Below, piece after piece: positions 51,660 to 62,756 of a stretch of 64,000 nt of DNA. Every line of letters begins with the position of its first letter. The stretch's first letter is position 1. The translations under genes and the position numbers were made by a program. Origin of the DNA: Metopolophium dirhodum (Eukaryota; Arthropoda; Insecta; Hemiptera; Aphididae); assembly GCF_019925205.1 (NCBI RefSeq), contig NC_083560.1, forward strand, positions 147,518,526 through 147,582,525, written 5' to 3'. The notes under the pieces were generated by a model. It was not told where the DNA came from, searched no databases, and saw nothing but the letters and a program-made list of their open reading frames with translations.

Positions 51660-52235
51660 GTTGAAAAAAACAATTGATTGGTCTGCATTATTATGTTTGT
51701 GGCATTATAAAATATTCAATTCGTCTAACGAAATGCATATGGTGCACACTAAAACTAAGCCAGCGTTTGAAAATTTATATGGTATAACAATATACATTAT
51801 ACATTAATTGATAAATACGATCGGCGGTGACCGTGTTAAAAACAAAAACAAAAAATAGAAAAAATATTTAGTTTCACAGAAAGCATGTGTTGCAGACAAA
51901 ACTAAGGCTCGATTTTCTTCGCAAATTTATATTATTATTTTATTATTTAAATTAATAAATTATTATATACGATCCGCGTTGAACGTGTTAAAAAAACAAG
52001 GCCCTGATGTACGCTTGGCAATTGCCGTTAATGTTTTAGACTTTGTTACTCATTCTGAAGTTGACAAATAAAAAGCAATAAAGAAAGTGTATAGTAAAAC
52101 AAACAATAAGTGATCTGTCGGTATTATTAAGTCGATGGTATGATAAAATATTAAATTCGTTGAACGGAAAGCATGTGTTACATTACATTGATTGATTAAT
52201 ACCTACGATCTGCGGTCAACGTTTTAAAAAGCAAC
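51660..52235. repeat. Degenerate repeats of about 150-240 bp upstream of the CCHC gene
   Basis: Three related blocks with ATACGATCGGCGGTGACCGT (51816), its variant near 51967 and another near 52202, interleaved with ATTCGT(C/T)(T/G)AACG(A/G)AA and AAAGCATGTGTT phrases. They lie in the presumed first intron of the CCHC gene. Non-coding. Confidence 0.55.
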
Positions 52236-52266
52236 AAATTAAATTAATACTAAATTGTATACTCAC

Positions 52267-52390
52267 GTGTTTTCTGTTATTCACGGCTGTCGGATGTTTA
52301 ATAACGGTTATAGTCGGACGTCGGGTCGTCGGCGCAGTCTTAGAGCGGCGACAATAACAAGAGTCAAGGCAGGTAACCCATGCGGGTGAC
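52267..52390 (-). promoter_or_regulatory. Putative 5' non-coding exon and promoter of the CCHC gene
   Basis: On the minus strand a GC-richer stretch ends with CAGAAAACAC followed by the donor GTGAGTATAC (52266 downward). The coding exon at 51641 is preceded by an acceptor (TTAAATTTAG at 51643). This suggests an untranslated first exon. Start site unknown. Confidence 0.4.
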
Positions 52391-52439
52391 GATATCGCAC
52401 GGCTGATTTATTGAATTGACATATTATATCGATATTTTA

Positions 52440-55400
52440 TATTTTTATTAGGAGGGCGCCCCCTATGGCGTTTTCCCGTACCAGCATAGAGGATAATGGA
52501 GGGAAAACAGAGAACCCGCCAATGGGACGGTCGGGACGCGGCGGCGGAGCCGTCGCCGCGCTATCACTTCCGCCTTATCACTTTTCGCGATTTTTTTCCA
52601 GATTTTCAAAATTTCTTCACGTTTTCGAGTTTTACCCCCCCGGGGGTCCCCGGGCGGCCCCGCTCGGACCTTATTCGCGTTCCCCGCTAAATTTACGTAC
52701 CGCGCGCGGCCGCACTCTTTTCCCGGCGGGCCCGCCGCGGTGGCGATTACGTGCAGACCGAGCGCCGCCGTCGCGCGCGTTTTTTGCCTTTTTTTTCGAG
52801 AATTCGAGTTTTAGCCCTCTTCGAGGCGTCCGCCCTCCCCGTTCGCGACTTATTCGCGTTCCCCGTTACGTTTATAGGTCGCGCGCGGCCGTACTCGAAT
52901 ATTTTAGAGCGCCGCGGCGCAGAAAACGATAGCGGAAAGCGCGGCATCGTCGCCGTCTTACCGATTTTTCCGACTTTTTCGACTAAAGTCGCGTCTCGCC
53001 GCTCTCTCGAAAGTCTCACCTCCCCGTCGACGCGATATTCGCGTTCCCAGCTAAATTTATAGGCCGCGCGCGGCCGTACTTCGTCCGAGACGAGTCCCGG
53101 GGCCGCGGGACGACGCCGAGAGCAGAGCGCCGATATCGCCGCCGTCGAGTAGGTATTACTATATACAGGCATAAATACGTGCGTCGGAGGGTCCGATTTT
53201 TTTTCGCGAATATCGCGTTTTCGACGTCCGGGGGTGGCGGAGCCTGTCGTCCGCCGCCCGAAGCGGTGGGATCGCCGGCTCAAAAGCCCTCCGCGGACGC
53301 CGGGACCGCGTTCTCGATTCGCCGGGACGGCGAAACAGCTTAAGAGTCATAGATTCGACACCAGTTTTCAACTCAGTAGGTAGGTAGGTAGGTTTAGGCG
53401 TATGTGCGGATGACCCGGGGTCGTGGTTTCGATGCTGGCCGCCGGGATTGAAGATAATTTGCGGCGGCCGTGTTAATTCGGAATTTTTTTCTCGCGTTTT
53501 TTTTTTTCGTTATTTACCTTTCGCTATCACTTCCGCCTTATCACTTTTGACGAATTTTTTCAAAATTTCTTCAAAATTAGTGTTTTAACGCCTTCGCGCA
53601 CCTCGGACGGCCCCGTTCGGACTTTATTCGCGTTCCCCGTTAAATTGTGAGGCCGCGCGCGGCCGTACTTTGTCTCGGCCCGTCCCGCCGCGGCCGAGAC
53701 GACGTGCGATAGGAGTGCCGCCGTCGCCTGCGTTTTTCGATAATTTTTTCGAAAAGTCGAGTTTTAACTGTTTTGGAAACGTCTCACCTCCCGTTCGCGA
53801 CTTATTCGCGTTCCCCGTTAAATTTATAGGCCGCGCGCGGCCGTACTTGAATATCTTAGAGCGCCGCGGCGTAGAGAACGATAGCGAAAAGCGCGGCGTC
53901 GTCGCCGTCTTACCGAGTTTTCCGAGTTTTTCGACTAAAGTCGCGTCTCACCGCTCTCTCGAAAGTCTCACCTCCCCGCCGACGTGATATTCGCGTTCCC
54001 CGCTGAATTTCTAGGCCGCGGGCGGCCGGACTTCGTCCGGGACGACGCCGAGAGTGGAGTGCCGATATCGCCGACGTCGAGTAGGTATTACTATATACAG
54101 GCATAAATACGTGCGTCGGAGGGTCCGATTTTTTCGCGTTTTCGACGTCCGAGGGTGGCGGAGCCGGTCGTCCGCTGCCCTATGCGGTGGGATCGCCGGC
54201 TCAAAAGCCCTCCGCGGACGCCGGGACGGCGAAACGGCTTAAGAGTCATAGATTCGACACCAGTTTTCAACTCAGTAGGTAGGTAGGTAGGTTTAGGCGT
54301 ATGTGCGGATGATCCGGGGGTCGTGGTTTCGATGCCGGCCGCCGGGATTGGAGATAATTTGCGACGGCCGTGTTAATCCGGAATTTTTTTTTCACGTTTT
54401 TTTTTTTCGTTATTTTCCTTTCGCTATCACTTCCGCCTTATCACTTTTGATGAATTTTTTCAAAATTTCTTCAAAATTAGTGTTTTAACGCCTTCGCGCA
54501 CCTCGGACGGCCCCGTTCGGACTTTATTCGCGTTCCCCGTTAAATTGTGAGGCCGCGCGCGGCCGTACTTTGTCTCGGCCCGTCCCGCCGCGGCCGAGAC
54601 GACGTGCGATAGGAGTGCCGCCGTCGCCTGCGTTTTTCGATAATTTTTTCGAAAAGTCGAGTTTTAACTGTTTTGGAAACGTCTCACCTCCCGTTCGTGA
54701 CTTATTCGCGTTCCCCGTTACATTTATAGGCCGCGCGCGGCCGTACTTGAATATCTTAGAGCGCCGCGGCGTAGAGAACGATAGCGAAAAGTGCGGCGTC
54801 GTCGCCGTCTTACCGAGTTTTCCGAGTTTTTCGACTAAAGTCGCGTCTCACCGCTCTCTCGAAAGTCTCACCTCCCCGCCGACGTGATATTCGCGTTCCC
54901 CGCTGAATTTCTAGGCCGCGGGCGGCCGGACTTCGTCCGGGACGACGCCGAGAGTGGAGTGCCGATATCGCCGCCGTCGAGTAGGTATTACTATATACAG
55001 GCATAAATACATGCGTCGGAGGGTTATATTTTTTTCGCGAATATCGCGTTTTCGACGTCCGAGGGTGGCGGAGCCGGTCGTCCGCTGCCCGAAGCCGTGG
55101 GAACGCCGGCTCAAAAGCCCTCTGCGGGCGCTGGGACTGCATTCGTAATTCGCCGGGACGTTGAAACGGCTTAAGAGTCATAGATTCGACTCCAGTAATC
55201 AACTCAGTAGGTAGGTAGGTAGGTAAGGCGTCGGTGCGGATGACACGGGGGTCGTGGTTTCGATGCCGGCCGCCGGGATTGAAATTAATTTGCGGCGTCC
55301 GTGTTAATTCGGAATTCTTTTTTTCGCGTTTTTAATTTTCGGTATTTAACTTTCGCTATCGCTTCCGCCTTATCGTGATATTCGTATTTAGCCAACATTT

Positions 55401-56290
55401 TACGTTTTTTTTTTCAAAATTCGAGTTTTACGCCTATTGAAGACGTCGGACCTCCCCGTTGATGACTTATTCGCGTTCCCCGTCAGATTTTGAGTACCTT
55501 TTGGCCCTCCGCGGCCGAGACGACGCGCTTTACGTCCGCCACCGTTGCGCGCGTTTTTTGCCTTTTTTTTAAAATATTCGAGTTTTAGCCCTTTTCGAGG
55601 GGTCTGCCCTCCCCGTTTGCCCCTTATTCGCGTTCCCCGCTAAATCTATAGGCCGTACTTCCTCCGGGACGAGTCCCGTGGCCGCGGGACGACGCCGAGA
55701 GCCGAGTGCCCATATCGCCGCCGTCGAGTGGGTAATACTAAATACAGGCATAAATACGTGCGTCGGAGGGTTCGATTTCGACGTCCGAGGGTGGCGGAGC
55801 CGGTCGTCCGCTGCCCAAAGCGGTGGGATTGCCCTGTCAAAAGCCCTCTGCGGACGTCGAATTCGCGTTCGTAATTCGCCGGGACGTTGAAACGGCTTAA
55901 GAGTCAGGGTTGTTTCGATGCCGGCCGCCGGGAGTTAATTTGCGGCGGCCGTGTTAAATCGGAATTTTTTTTTCCACATTTTTTTTTTTGTCATTTTCCT
56001 TTCGCTATCATTTTCGCCTTATCATATTATTTATTCGTATTGAACGAAAATTTTACCTTTTTTTTCAAAATTCGAGTTTTACCCCTTTCGAAGACGTCGG
56101 ACCTCCCCCTTGATGACTTAATCGCGTTCTCCGCTAAATGTATTGACCGCCTGCGGCTGTACTTCGTTCGCGAACAGCGAGATCGGTCGGCGTCGTTATT
56201 ATTATGTACAGGCATATATATATATATGCGTCGAAGCGTTCGATTTTATATTTTACAGACTTTTGCCTACTCGGTCTCGGTGACGCCGTG
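52440..56290. repeat. GC-rich repeat block 2
   Basis: Begins AGGAGGGCGCCCCCTATGGC. The first about 930 bp match 34725-35640 and 62775-63700. Two 899-bp tandem units and one further unit follow. The end (55905-56290) matches the last 280 bp of the window. Sub-repeats carry TTATTCGCGTTCCCCG and GCCGCGCGCGGC. Unit ends carry CTTAAGAGTCATAGATTCGA, a TAGGTAGG run and GTCGTGGTTTCGATGCCGGC. No gene. Confidence 0.88.
53400..55200. repeat. 899-bp tandem repeat, two units
   Basis: Units start at about 53401 and 54300 and are nearly identical. A third copy is at about 59776-60700. Each includes the TGCGGATGA(C/T)CCGGGG start and the CTTAAGAGTCATAGATTCGA end. Identical ORFs recur in each copy only because the DNA repeats. 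Confidence 0.9.
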
Positions 56291-56600
56291 AGCTACTCAT
56301 ATCGGTATACATATATATTTGATACACGATATAGCCACAGAAGGTACTGTAGGTACATGTATACTTAATAAATAAACGCCTAAATGTTAAGAGTTGATAC
56401 GGTGGTTGGGTTAGTTGAATTATATAATAATATCCTAGCTCGAGTCGACGATGGATGTGACGGAAACGTTCGAATACTTCAACGCAGAGTGTATTACAAT
56501 ACATATATTATTATTGATCGATTGGTCGATATGACTATACTACGGGTAGGTATATTTTGTATGCCACACTAAATTTTTGTTTACCAAATTTGACTCACCT
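56291..56600. other. No gene seen
   Basis: AT-rich boundary between GC block 2 and the AT repeat. No coding signal. Confidence 0.5.
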
Positions 56601-58990
56601 AAAAACTGTAATTTATTATTTACCTTTTGATTATCTATTTATTAATTTGATTTTATGCTCATGATTAAATACACAATACCTACCCACATAAGTAATATCA
56701 AATAGTATAGCCATATCATTATACAATTTAACTTTATATTAATGATTACCAGTTCTGACTCACCTAAAAACTGCAATATAGTATGTACCTACTACATAGT
56801 AAAGAGCATAAAATCAAATTAATAAACAGTTAATTTAAAGGTAAATAACAAATTGATAATAACGAATTGCAACAGATTCTAAATAATATTAATACAATAA
56901 CAAAATATAACTTATGGAATATATGGGACGGTTCTTTTATACTTGAATTAGACAATAGTAATATAATTTACCTACATTGTATAATATGTAGGTAGTACTA
57001 AATATATTACAGTTTTTAGGGCAGTTGATTGTTTGAGGTAATATAATTTGCTAATTATAAATTTTATGTATGATACAAAGCTGCTGCAGATACTATATAA
57101 TACAATAATTATTATGAACTTATAGATCTTAATGTATTTAATTAAATTCTGGCAGTTAAATTGTATAAAGATATGGCTATACTATTTGATATTACTTATG
57201 TAGGTAGGTTTAGTTATGAGTATTAAGTGATCAATTAGACTATTTGATAAATAATTAGCTACATTTACTAAGCATTGTTTGATTGGTTCAATCATTAGCA
57301 TAAAATCAAATTAATAAAATATAACAAATATACACAGCTAATGCTTTTATTATCTTATAATAACTAAACTAAATGTTAACTATGTAGTACCCACTTCATT
57401 CATTACAGATTTTTGGTGAGTCAAATTTGTTGTAGCATACAAATGATGATACAGATTTTAAATAATACAATATTAATAAAGAAAAAATAAAAATGTATGT
57501 ATTTAATTAAAGTCTGGAAATTAAATTGTATGATTATATGACTATATACTATTTGAAACAACTTATATAGGTAGGTTTAATTATGAGTATTATATGAAAT
57601 CAACTATTTAATACATAATAAATTAATTACTCGAATAGACAATAGTAACATAACTAATGTACATGTATACTATGTTGTGCTAAATATATTACAGTTCAAG
57701 TGAGTTTATTTACCCCGTAAAGAGCACAAAATCAAATTAATAAACAGTTAATTTAAAGGTAAATAACAAATTGATATACACAGCTATGGCTTTTATTGAC
57801 TAGGTACATATTTTATTGAGCAATATTTATTGGGCTCGATTATGTGGTTAAATATTAAATATGTAAATAAATTTAGTGTAGCATACAAAATATACTGCAA
57901 CAGATTCTAAATAATACAATAACAAAATAGAACTTATGGAATATATGGGACGGTTCTTTTATACTTGAATTAGACAATATAATATAATTTACCTACATGT
58001 ATACTATAAAGGTAGTACTAAATATATTACAGTTTTGAGGTAATATAATTTGCTAATTATAAATTTTATGTATTTTATGTACAGTTTTTAGGTGAGTCAA
58101 ATTTGGTGTAAAATACAAACGATGCTACAGATTTTAAATAATACAATATAAATAAACATAGTAAAAATGAATGTATTTAATTAATTTCTTGAAATTCTTC
58201 AATCTTTAGCATAAAATCAAATTAATAAATAAAAAATATACACAGCTACTGCTTTTATTAAATTGTATGATTATATGACTATAAACTATTTGAAACAACT
58301 TATATAGGTAGGTTTAATTATGAGTATAATATGAAATAAACTATTTAAAACATAATAAATTAATTACTTGAATAGACAATAGTAACATAACAGACTTATA
58401 GTATGTTGTGCTTAATATATTACAGTTCAAGTGAGTTAATTGGTTGAGGTAATGTATTATGATATGACTATACTATATGGGTAGGTTTTGAGCCCATGTC
58501 AAACGATTATGTGGTTAAATATTAAATGTATAATAAAATATTTCAGTTGTTAGGTTAGTCAAATTATGTATATTAATAGACAAAATATAATTTATTATGT
58601 ATTTAATTAAATTCTGGCAGTTAAATTGTATTATGATATGACTATACTATTAAACTATTTAATAATTAATATTTAATTAATACTATTTTATTATCTACAC
58701 ATTTATTGAGCGACCCACCTATATTATTTAACAAGGGCTGCATTATATGGTTCTTTACTTGAATAGACAATAGTACAATATAACTATATAGTACCCACTT
58801 AATTCATTACAGGTTTTAGGTGACTTGATTGGTTGAGGAAATTAAAAATTATAATGCTGCAGATACCATATAATACAATATTAATAAACAAATAGATCTT
58901 CATATGTTTCAGTAAAATCTGGTAGTTAAATTGTATAATGATATGCCTATACTGTTTGATATTGCTTATGTATAGATACGTTTACTAAAT
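56601..58990. repeat. AT-rich interspersed/tandem repeat of about 0.9 kb
   Basis: The phrase GCATAAAATCAAATTAATAA recurs (about 56808, 57298, 58209, and with a change at 57724). A 56-bp piece at about 56805-56860 reappears at about 57717-57775; 56905-57010 reappears at about 57930-58035; 57510-57720 reappears at about 58265-58435. It is therefore a degenerate, partly shuffled satellite. No gene. Confidence 0.75.
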
Positions 58991-59029
58991 ATTGTTTTTA
59001 TATAAGTAATTGATTAACAACAATAATAA

Positions 59030-60715
59030 ATTTAGCGGCGTCAAGTCGTTATTACTATATACAGGCTTGAATATATGCGTCGGAGGGATATATTTTAAGA
59101 GTCATAGATATATTTTAAGAGTCATAGATTTGACTTCAGTTTTCAACTCACTAGGTAGGTAGGTAGGTAAGGCGTCGGTGCGGTTGACCCGGGGGTCGTG
59201 GTTTCGATGCCGGCCGCCGGGAATTTCGTTAATTTGCGGCGGCCGTGATATTTCGGAATTTTTTTTTTTCGCGTTTTTTTTTTTGTCATTTTCCTTTCGC
59301 CATCACTTTCGCCTTATCGTGATATACGGATTTGACGAAAATTTGACGTTTTTTTTTTTAAATTCGAGTTTCACCCCTTTTGAAGACGTCGGACCTCCCC
59401 GTCGAAGACTTATTCACGTTCCCCGCTAAATTTATAGGCCGCGCGCGGCCGTACTTCGTCCGGTACAAGTCCCGGGTCCGCGGGACGACGCCGAGAGCCG
59501 AGTGCGGAGAACGCCGCCGTCGAGTGGGTATTACTATATACAGGCATAAATACGTGCGTCGGAAGGTTCGATTTTTTTCACGAATATCGCGTTTTTGACG
59601 TCCGGGAGTGGCGGAGCCGGTCGTCCGCTGCCCGAAGCCGTGGGATCGCCGGCTCAAAAGCCCTCTGCAAACGCCGGGACCGCGTTCGCGATTCGCCGGG
59701 ACGGCGAAACCGCTTAAGAGTCATAGATTCGACACCAGTTTTCAACTCAGTAGGTAGGTAGGTAGGTTTAGGCGTATGTGCGGATGATCCGGGGGTCGTG
59801 GTTTCGATGCCGGCCGCCGGGATTGGAGATAATTTGCGGCGGCCGTGTTAATCCGGAATTTTTTTTTCACGTTTTTTTTTTTCGTTATTTTCCTTTCGCT
59901 ATCACTTCCGCCTTATCACTTTTGATGAATTTTTTCAAAATTTCTTCAAAATTAGTGTTTTAACGCCTTCGCGCACCTCGGACGGCCCCGTTCGGACTTT
60001 ATTCGCGTTCCCCGTTAAATTGTGAGGCCGCGCGCGGCCGTACTTTGTCTCGGCCCGTCCCGCCGCGGCCGAGACGACGTGCGATAGGAGTGCCGCCGTC
60101 GCATGCGTTTTTCGATAATTTTTTCGAAAAGTCGAGTTTTAACTGTTTTGGAAACGTCTCACCTCCCGTTCGCGACTTATTCGCGTTCCCCGTTAAATTT
60201 ATAGGCCGCGCGCGGCCGTACTTGAATATCTTAGAGCGCCGCGGCGTAGAGAACGATAGCGAAAAGCGCGGCGTCGTCGCCGTCTTACCGAGTTTTCCGA
60301 GTTTTTCGACTAAAGTCGCGTCTCACCGCTCTCTCGAAAGTCTCACCTCCCCGCCGACGTGATATTCGCGTTCCCCGCTGAATTTCTAGGCCGCGGGCGG
60401 CCGGACTTCGTCCGGGACGACGCCGAGAGTGGAGTGCCGATATCGCCGACGTCGAGTAGGTATTACTATATACAGGCATAAATACGTGCGTCGGAGGGTC
60501 CGATTTTTTCGCGTTTTCGACGTCCGAGGGTGGCGGAGCCGGTCGTCCGCTGCCCGATGCGGTGAGATCGCCGGCTCAAAAGCCCTCCGCGGACGCCGGG
60601 ACCGCGTTCGCGATTCGCCGGGACGGCGAAACGGCTTAAGAGTCATAGATTCGACGCCAGTTTTCAACTCTGTAGGTAGGTAGGTAGGTAAGGCGTCGGT
60701 GCGGATGACCCGGGG
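59030..60715. repeat. GC-rich repeat block 3
   Basis: A first shorter unit (59150-59760) is followed by an 899-bp-type unit (59776-60700) very close to those at 53.4-55.2 kb. Orientation is the same as in the other blocks. It leads directly into the 227-bp satellite. Confidence 0.88.
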
Positions 60716-62460
60716 AGTTATGAACAGTTATGAACGTTGTCCGCGATTCGACGCAGTCGGATTGCATACTTGACGAAGTTACCCAGCCGTCGCACATTGT
60801 CCGCTATCCGACGAAGTCGGATTGCCTACTCGGACCACTGAGGTGACTGACCTGCTAGACACCCTTAAAAGACGATTGCTATATAATTTGCATAGAAGCC
60901 CGAAATGTTTTGAATTTTTTTTCACGTAATTAATTTTTCCGTTTTTGGTGACAGTAATGAACGTTGTCCGCGATTCGACGCAGTCGGATTGCATACCTGA
61001 CGAAGTTACCCAGCCGTCGCACATTGTCCGCTATCCGACGAAGTCGGATTGCCTACTCGGACCACCGAGGTGACTGACCTGCTAGACACCCTTAAAAGAC
61101 GATTGCTATATGATTTGCATAGAAGCCCGAAATGTTTTGAATTTTTTTTCACGTAATTAATTTTTCCGTTTTCGGTGACAGTTATGAACGTTGTCCGCGA
61201 TTCGACGCAGTCGGATTGCATACCTGACGAAGTTACCCAGCCGTCGCACATTGTCCGCTATCCGACGAAGTCGGATTGCCTACTCGGACCACTGAGGTGA
61301 CTGACCTGCTAGACACCCTTAAAAGACGATTGCTATATGATTTGCATAGAAGCCCGAAATGTTTTGAATTTTTTTCACGTAATTAATTTTTCCGTTTTCG
61401 GTGACAGTAATGAACGTTGTCCGCGATTCGACGCAGTCGGATTGCATACCTGACGAAGTTACCCAGCCGTCGCACATTGTCCGCTATCCGACGATTGCCT
61501 ACTCGGACCACTGAGGTGACTGACCTGCTAGACACCCTTAAAAGACGATTGCTATATGATTTGCATAGAAGCCCGAAATGTTTTGAATTTTGCATAATTT
61601 TTTTTCACGTAATTTATTACTTAATTTTGCATTTTTGGCGACAGTTATGAACGCTGTCCGCTATTCGACGCAGTCGGATTGCATACCTGATGACGTGACC
61701 CGGCCGACGCATATTGTCTGCAATCTGACGAAGTCGGATTGCCTACCCACACCACTGAGGTGACTGACCTGCTAGACACCCTTAAAAGACGATTGCTATA
61801 TGATTTGCATAGAAGCCCGAAATGTTTTGAATTTTTTTCACGAAACTTATTACCTAATTTCGCGTTTTCGGCGACAGTAATGGACGCTGTCCGCGATTCG
61901 ACGCAGTCGGATTGCATACCTGACGACGTGACCCGGCCGTCGCATATTGTCTGCTATCCGACGAAGTCGGATTGCCCACCCACACCACTGAGGTGACTGA
62001 CCTGCTAGACACCCTACCCTTATTATTACGGTGAACGTCATTTGAGGTGACTGACCACCTAGACACTCAAAAATATACGACGGCTATATGACTTGCATGG
62101 ACGCCCGAAATGTTACAATTTTTTTCATGAAACTTATTACCTAATTTCGCGTTTTCGGCGACAGTAATGAACGCTGTCCGCGATTCGACGCAGTCGGATT
62201 GCATACCTGACGACCGGCCGACGCATATTGTCTGCTATCCGACGAAGTCGGATTGCCTACTCGGACCACTGAGGTGACTGACCTGCTAGACACCCTTAAA
62301 AGACGATTGCTATATGATTTGCATAGAAGCCCGAAATGTTTTGAATTTTTTTTCAAGTAATTAATTTTTCCGTTCTCGGTGACAGTAATGAACGCTGTCC
62401 GCGATTCGACGCAGTCGGATTGCATACCTGACGAAGTTACCCAGTTGTCGCACATTGTCC
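60716..62460. repeat. 227-bp satellite array, about 7.5 copies
   Basis: Each unit reads AACGTTGTCCGCGATTCGAC, CGAAGTCGGATTGCCTAC, GAGGTGACTGACCTGCTAGA and AAGCCCGAAATGTTTTGAAT. Starts near 60732, 60959, 61186 and 61412 give a 227-bp period. Later units diverge, and one (about 62030-62160) is a variant also seen inverted at 34.45-34.7 kb. ORFs recur with the period and are not genes. Confidence 0.92.
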
Positions 62461-62756
62461 ACCATTCACAATCCACTATTCTTATCATTAACCCAGAATC
62501 CTTATCAGAAATCCAAAATCCTTATCACTAATCCACCATCCTTATCATAAATCCACTTTTCTTATCAAAATCTAAAATCCTTATCACTTAATTTTTTCAC
62601 AGATCCCTATCACTAGACCTCTGTATCACCCATACACCGCGTCGGCTTCGGTTGACGACCAGACCACAAGACCACTGCGGCATCCGACATCGACAACACT
62701 CCTCACCAACCACGGGGGGTCTGGGGGTCTCCCCCAGCGACGCTCGGAGAGCTAGT
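62461..62756 (+). repeat. Minisatellite and tip inverted relative to 34096-34400
   Basis: Several ATCCNNNATCCTTATCA repeats (about 17 bp) lead to a tip of about 105 bp ending GACGCTCGGAGAGCTAGT, the reverse complement of 34096 onward. The tip includes CTGGGGGTCTCCCCCAG, a 7-bp-stem hairpin. Confidence 0.88.

Larger units (their letters stand above)
34096..62756. mobile_element. Possible 28.7-kb giant element or repeat-bounded block
   Basis: The two ends read ACTAGCTCTCCGAGCGTCGC inward from 34096 and its exact complement at 62737-62756. Each end is followed inward by a GATAAGGAT-type minisatellite and then 227-bp satellite sequence in inverted orientation. This looks like long terminal inverted repeats of a giant transposon that contains the Helitron gene and the CCHC gene. 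No clear target duplication was seen, and the GC repeat continues outside the right end, so nested or rearranged repeats are an equally good explanation. Confidence 0.35.
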
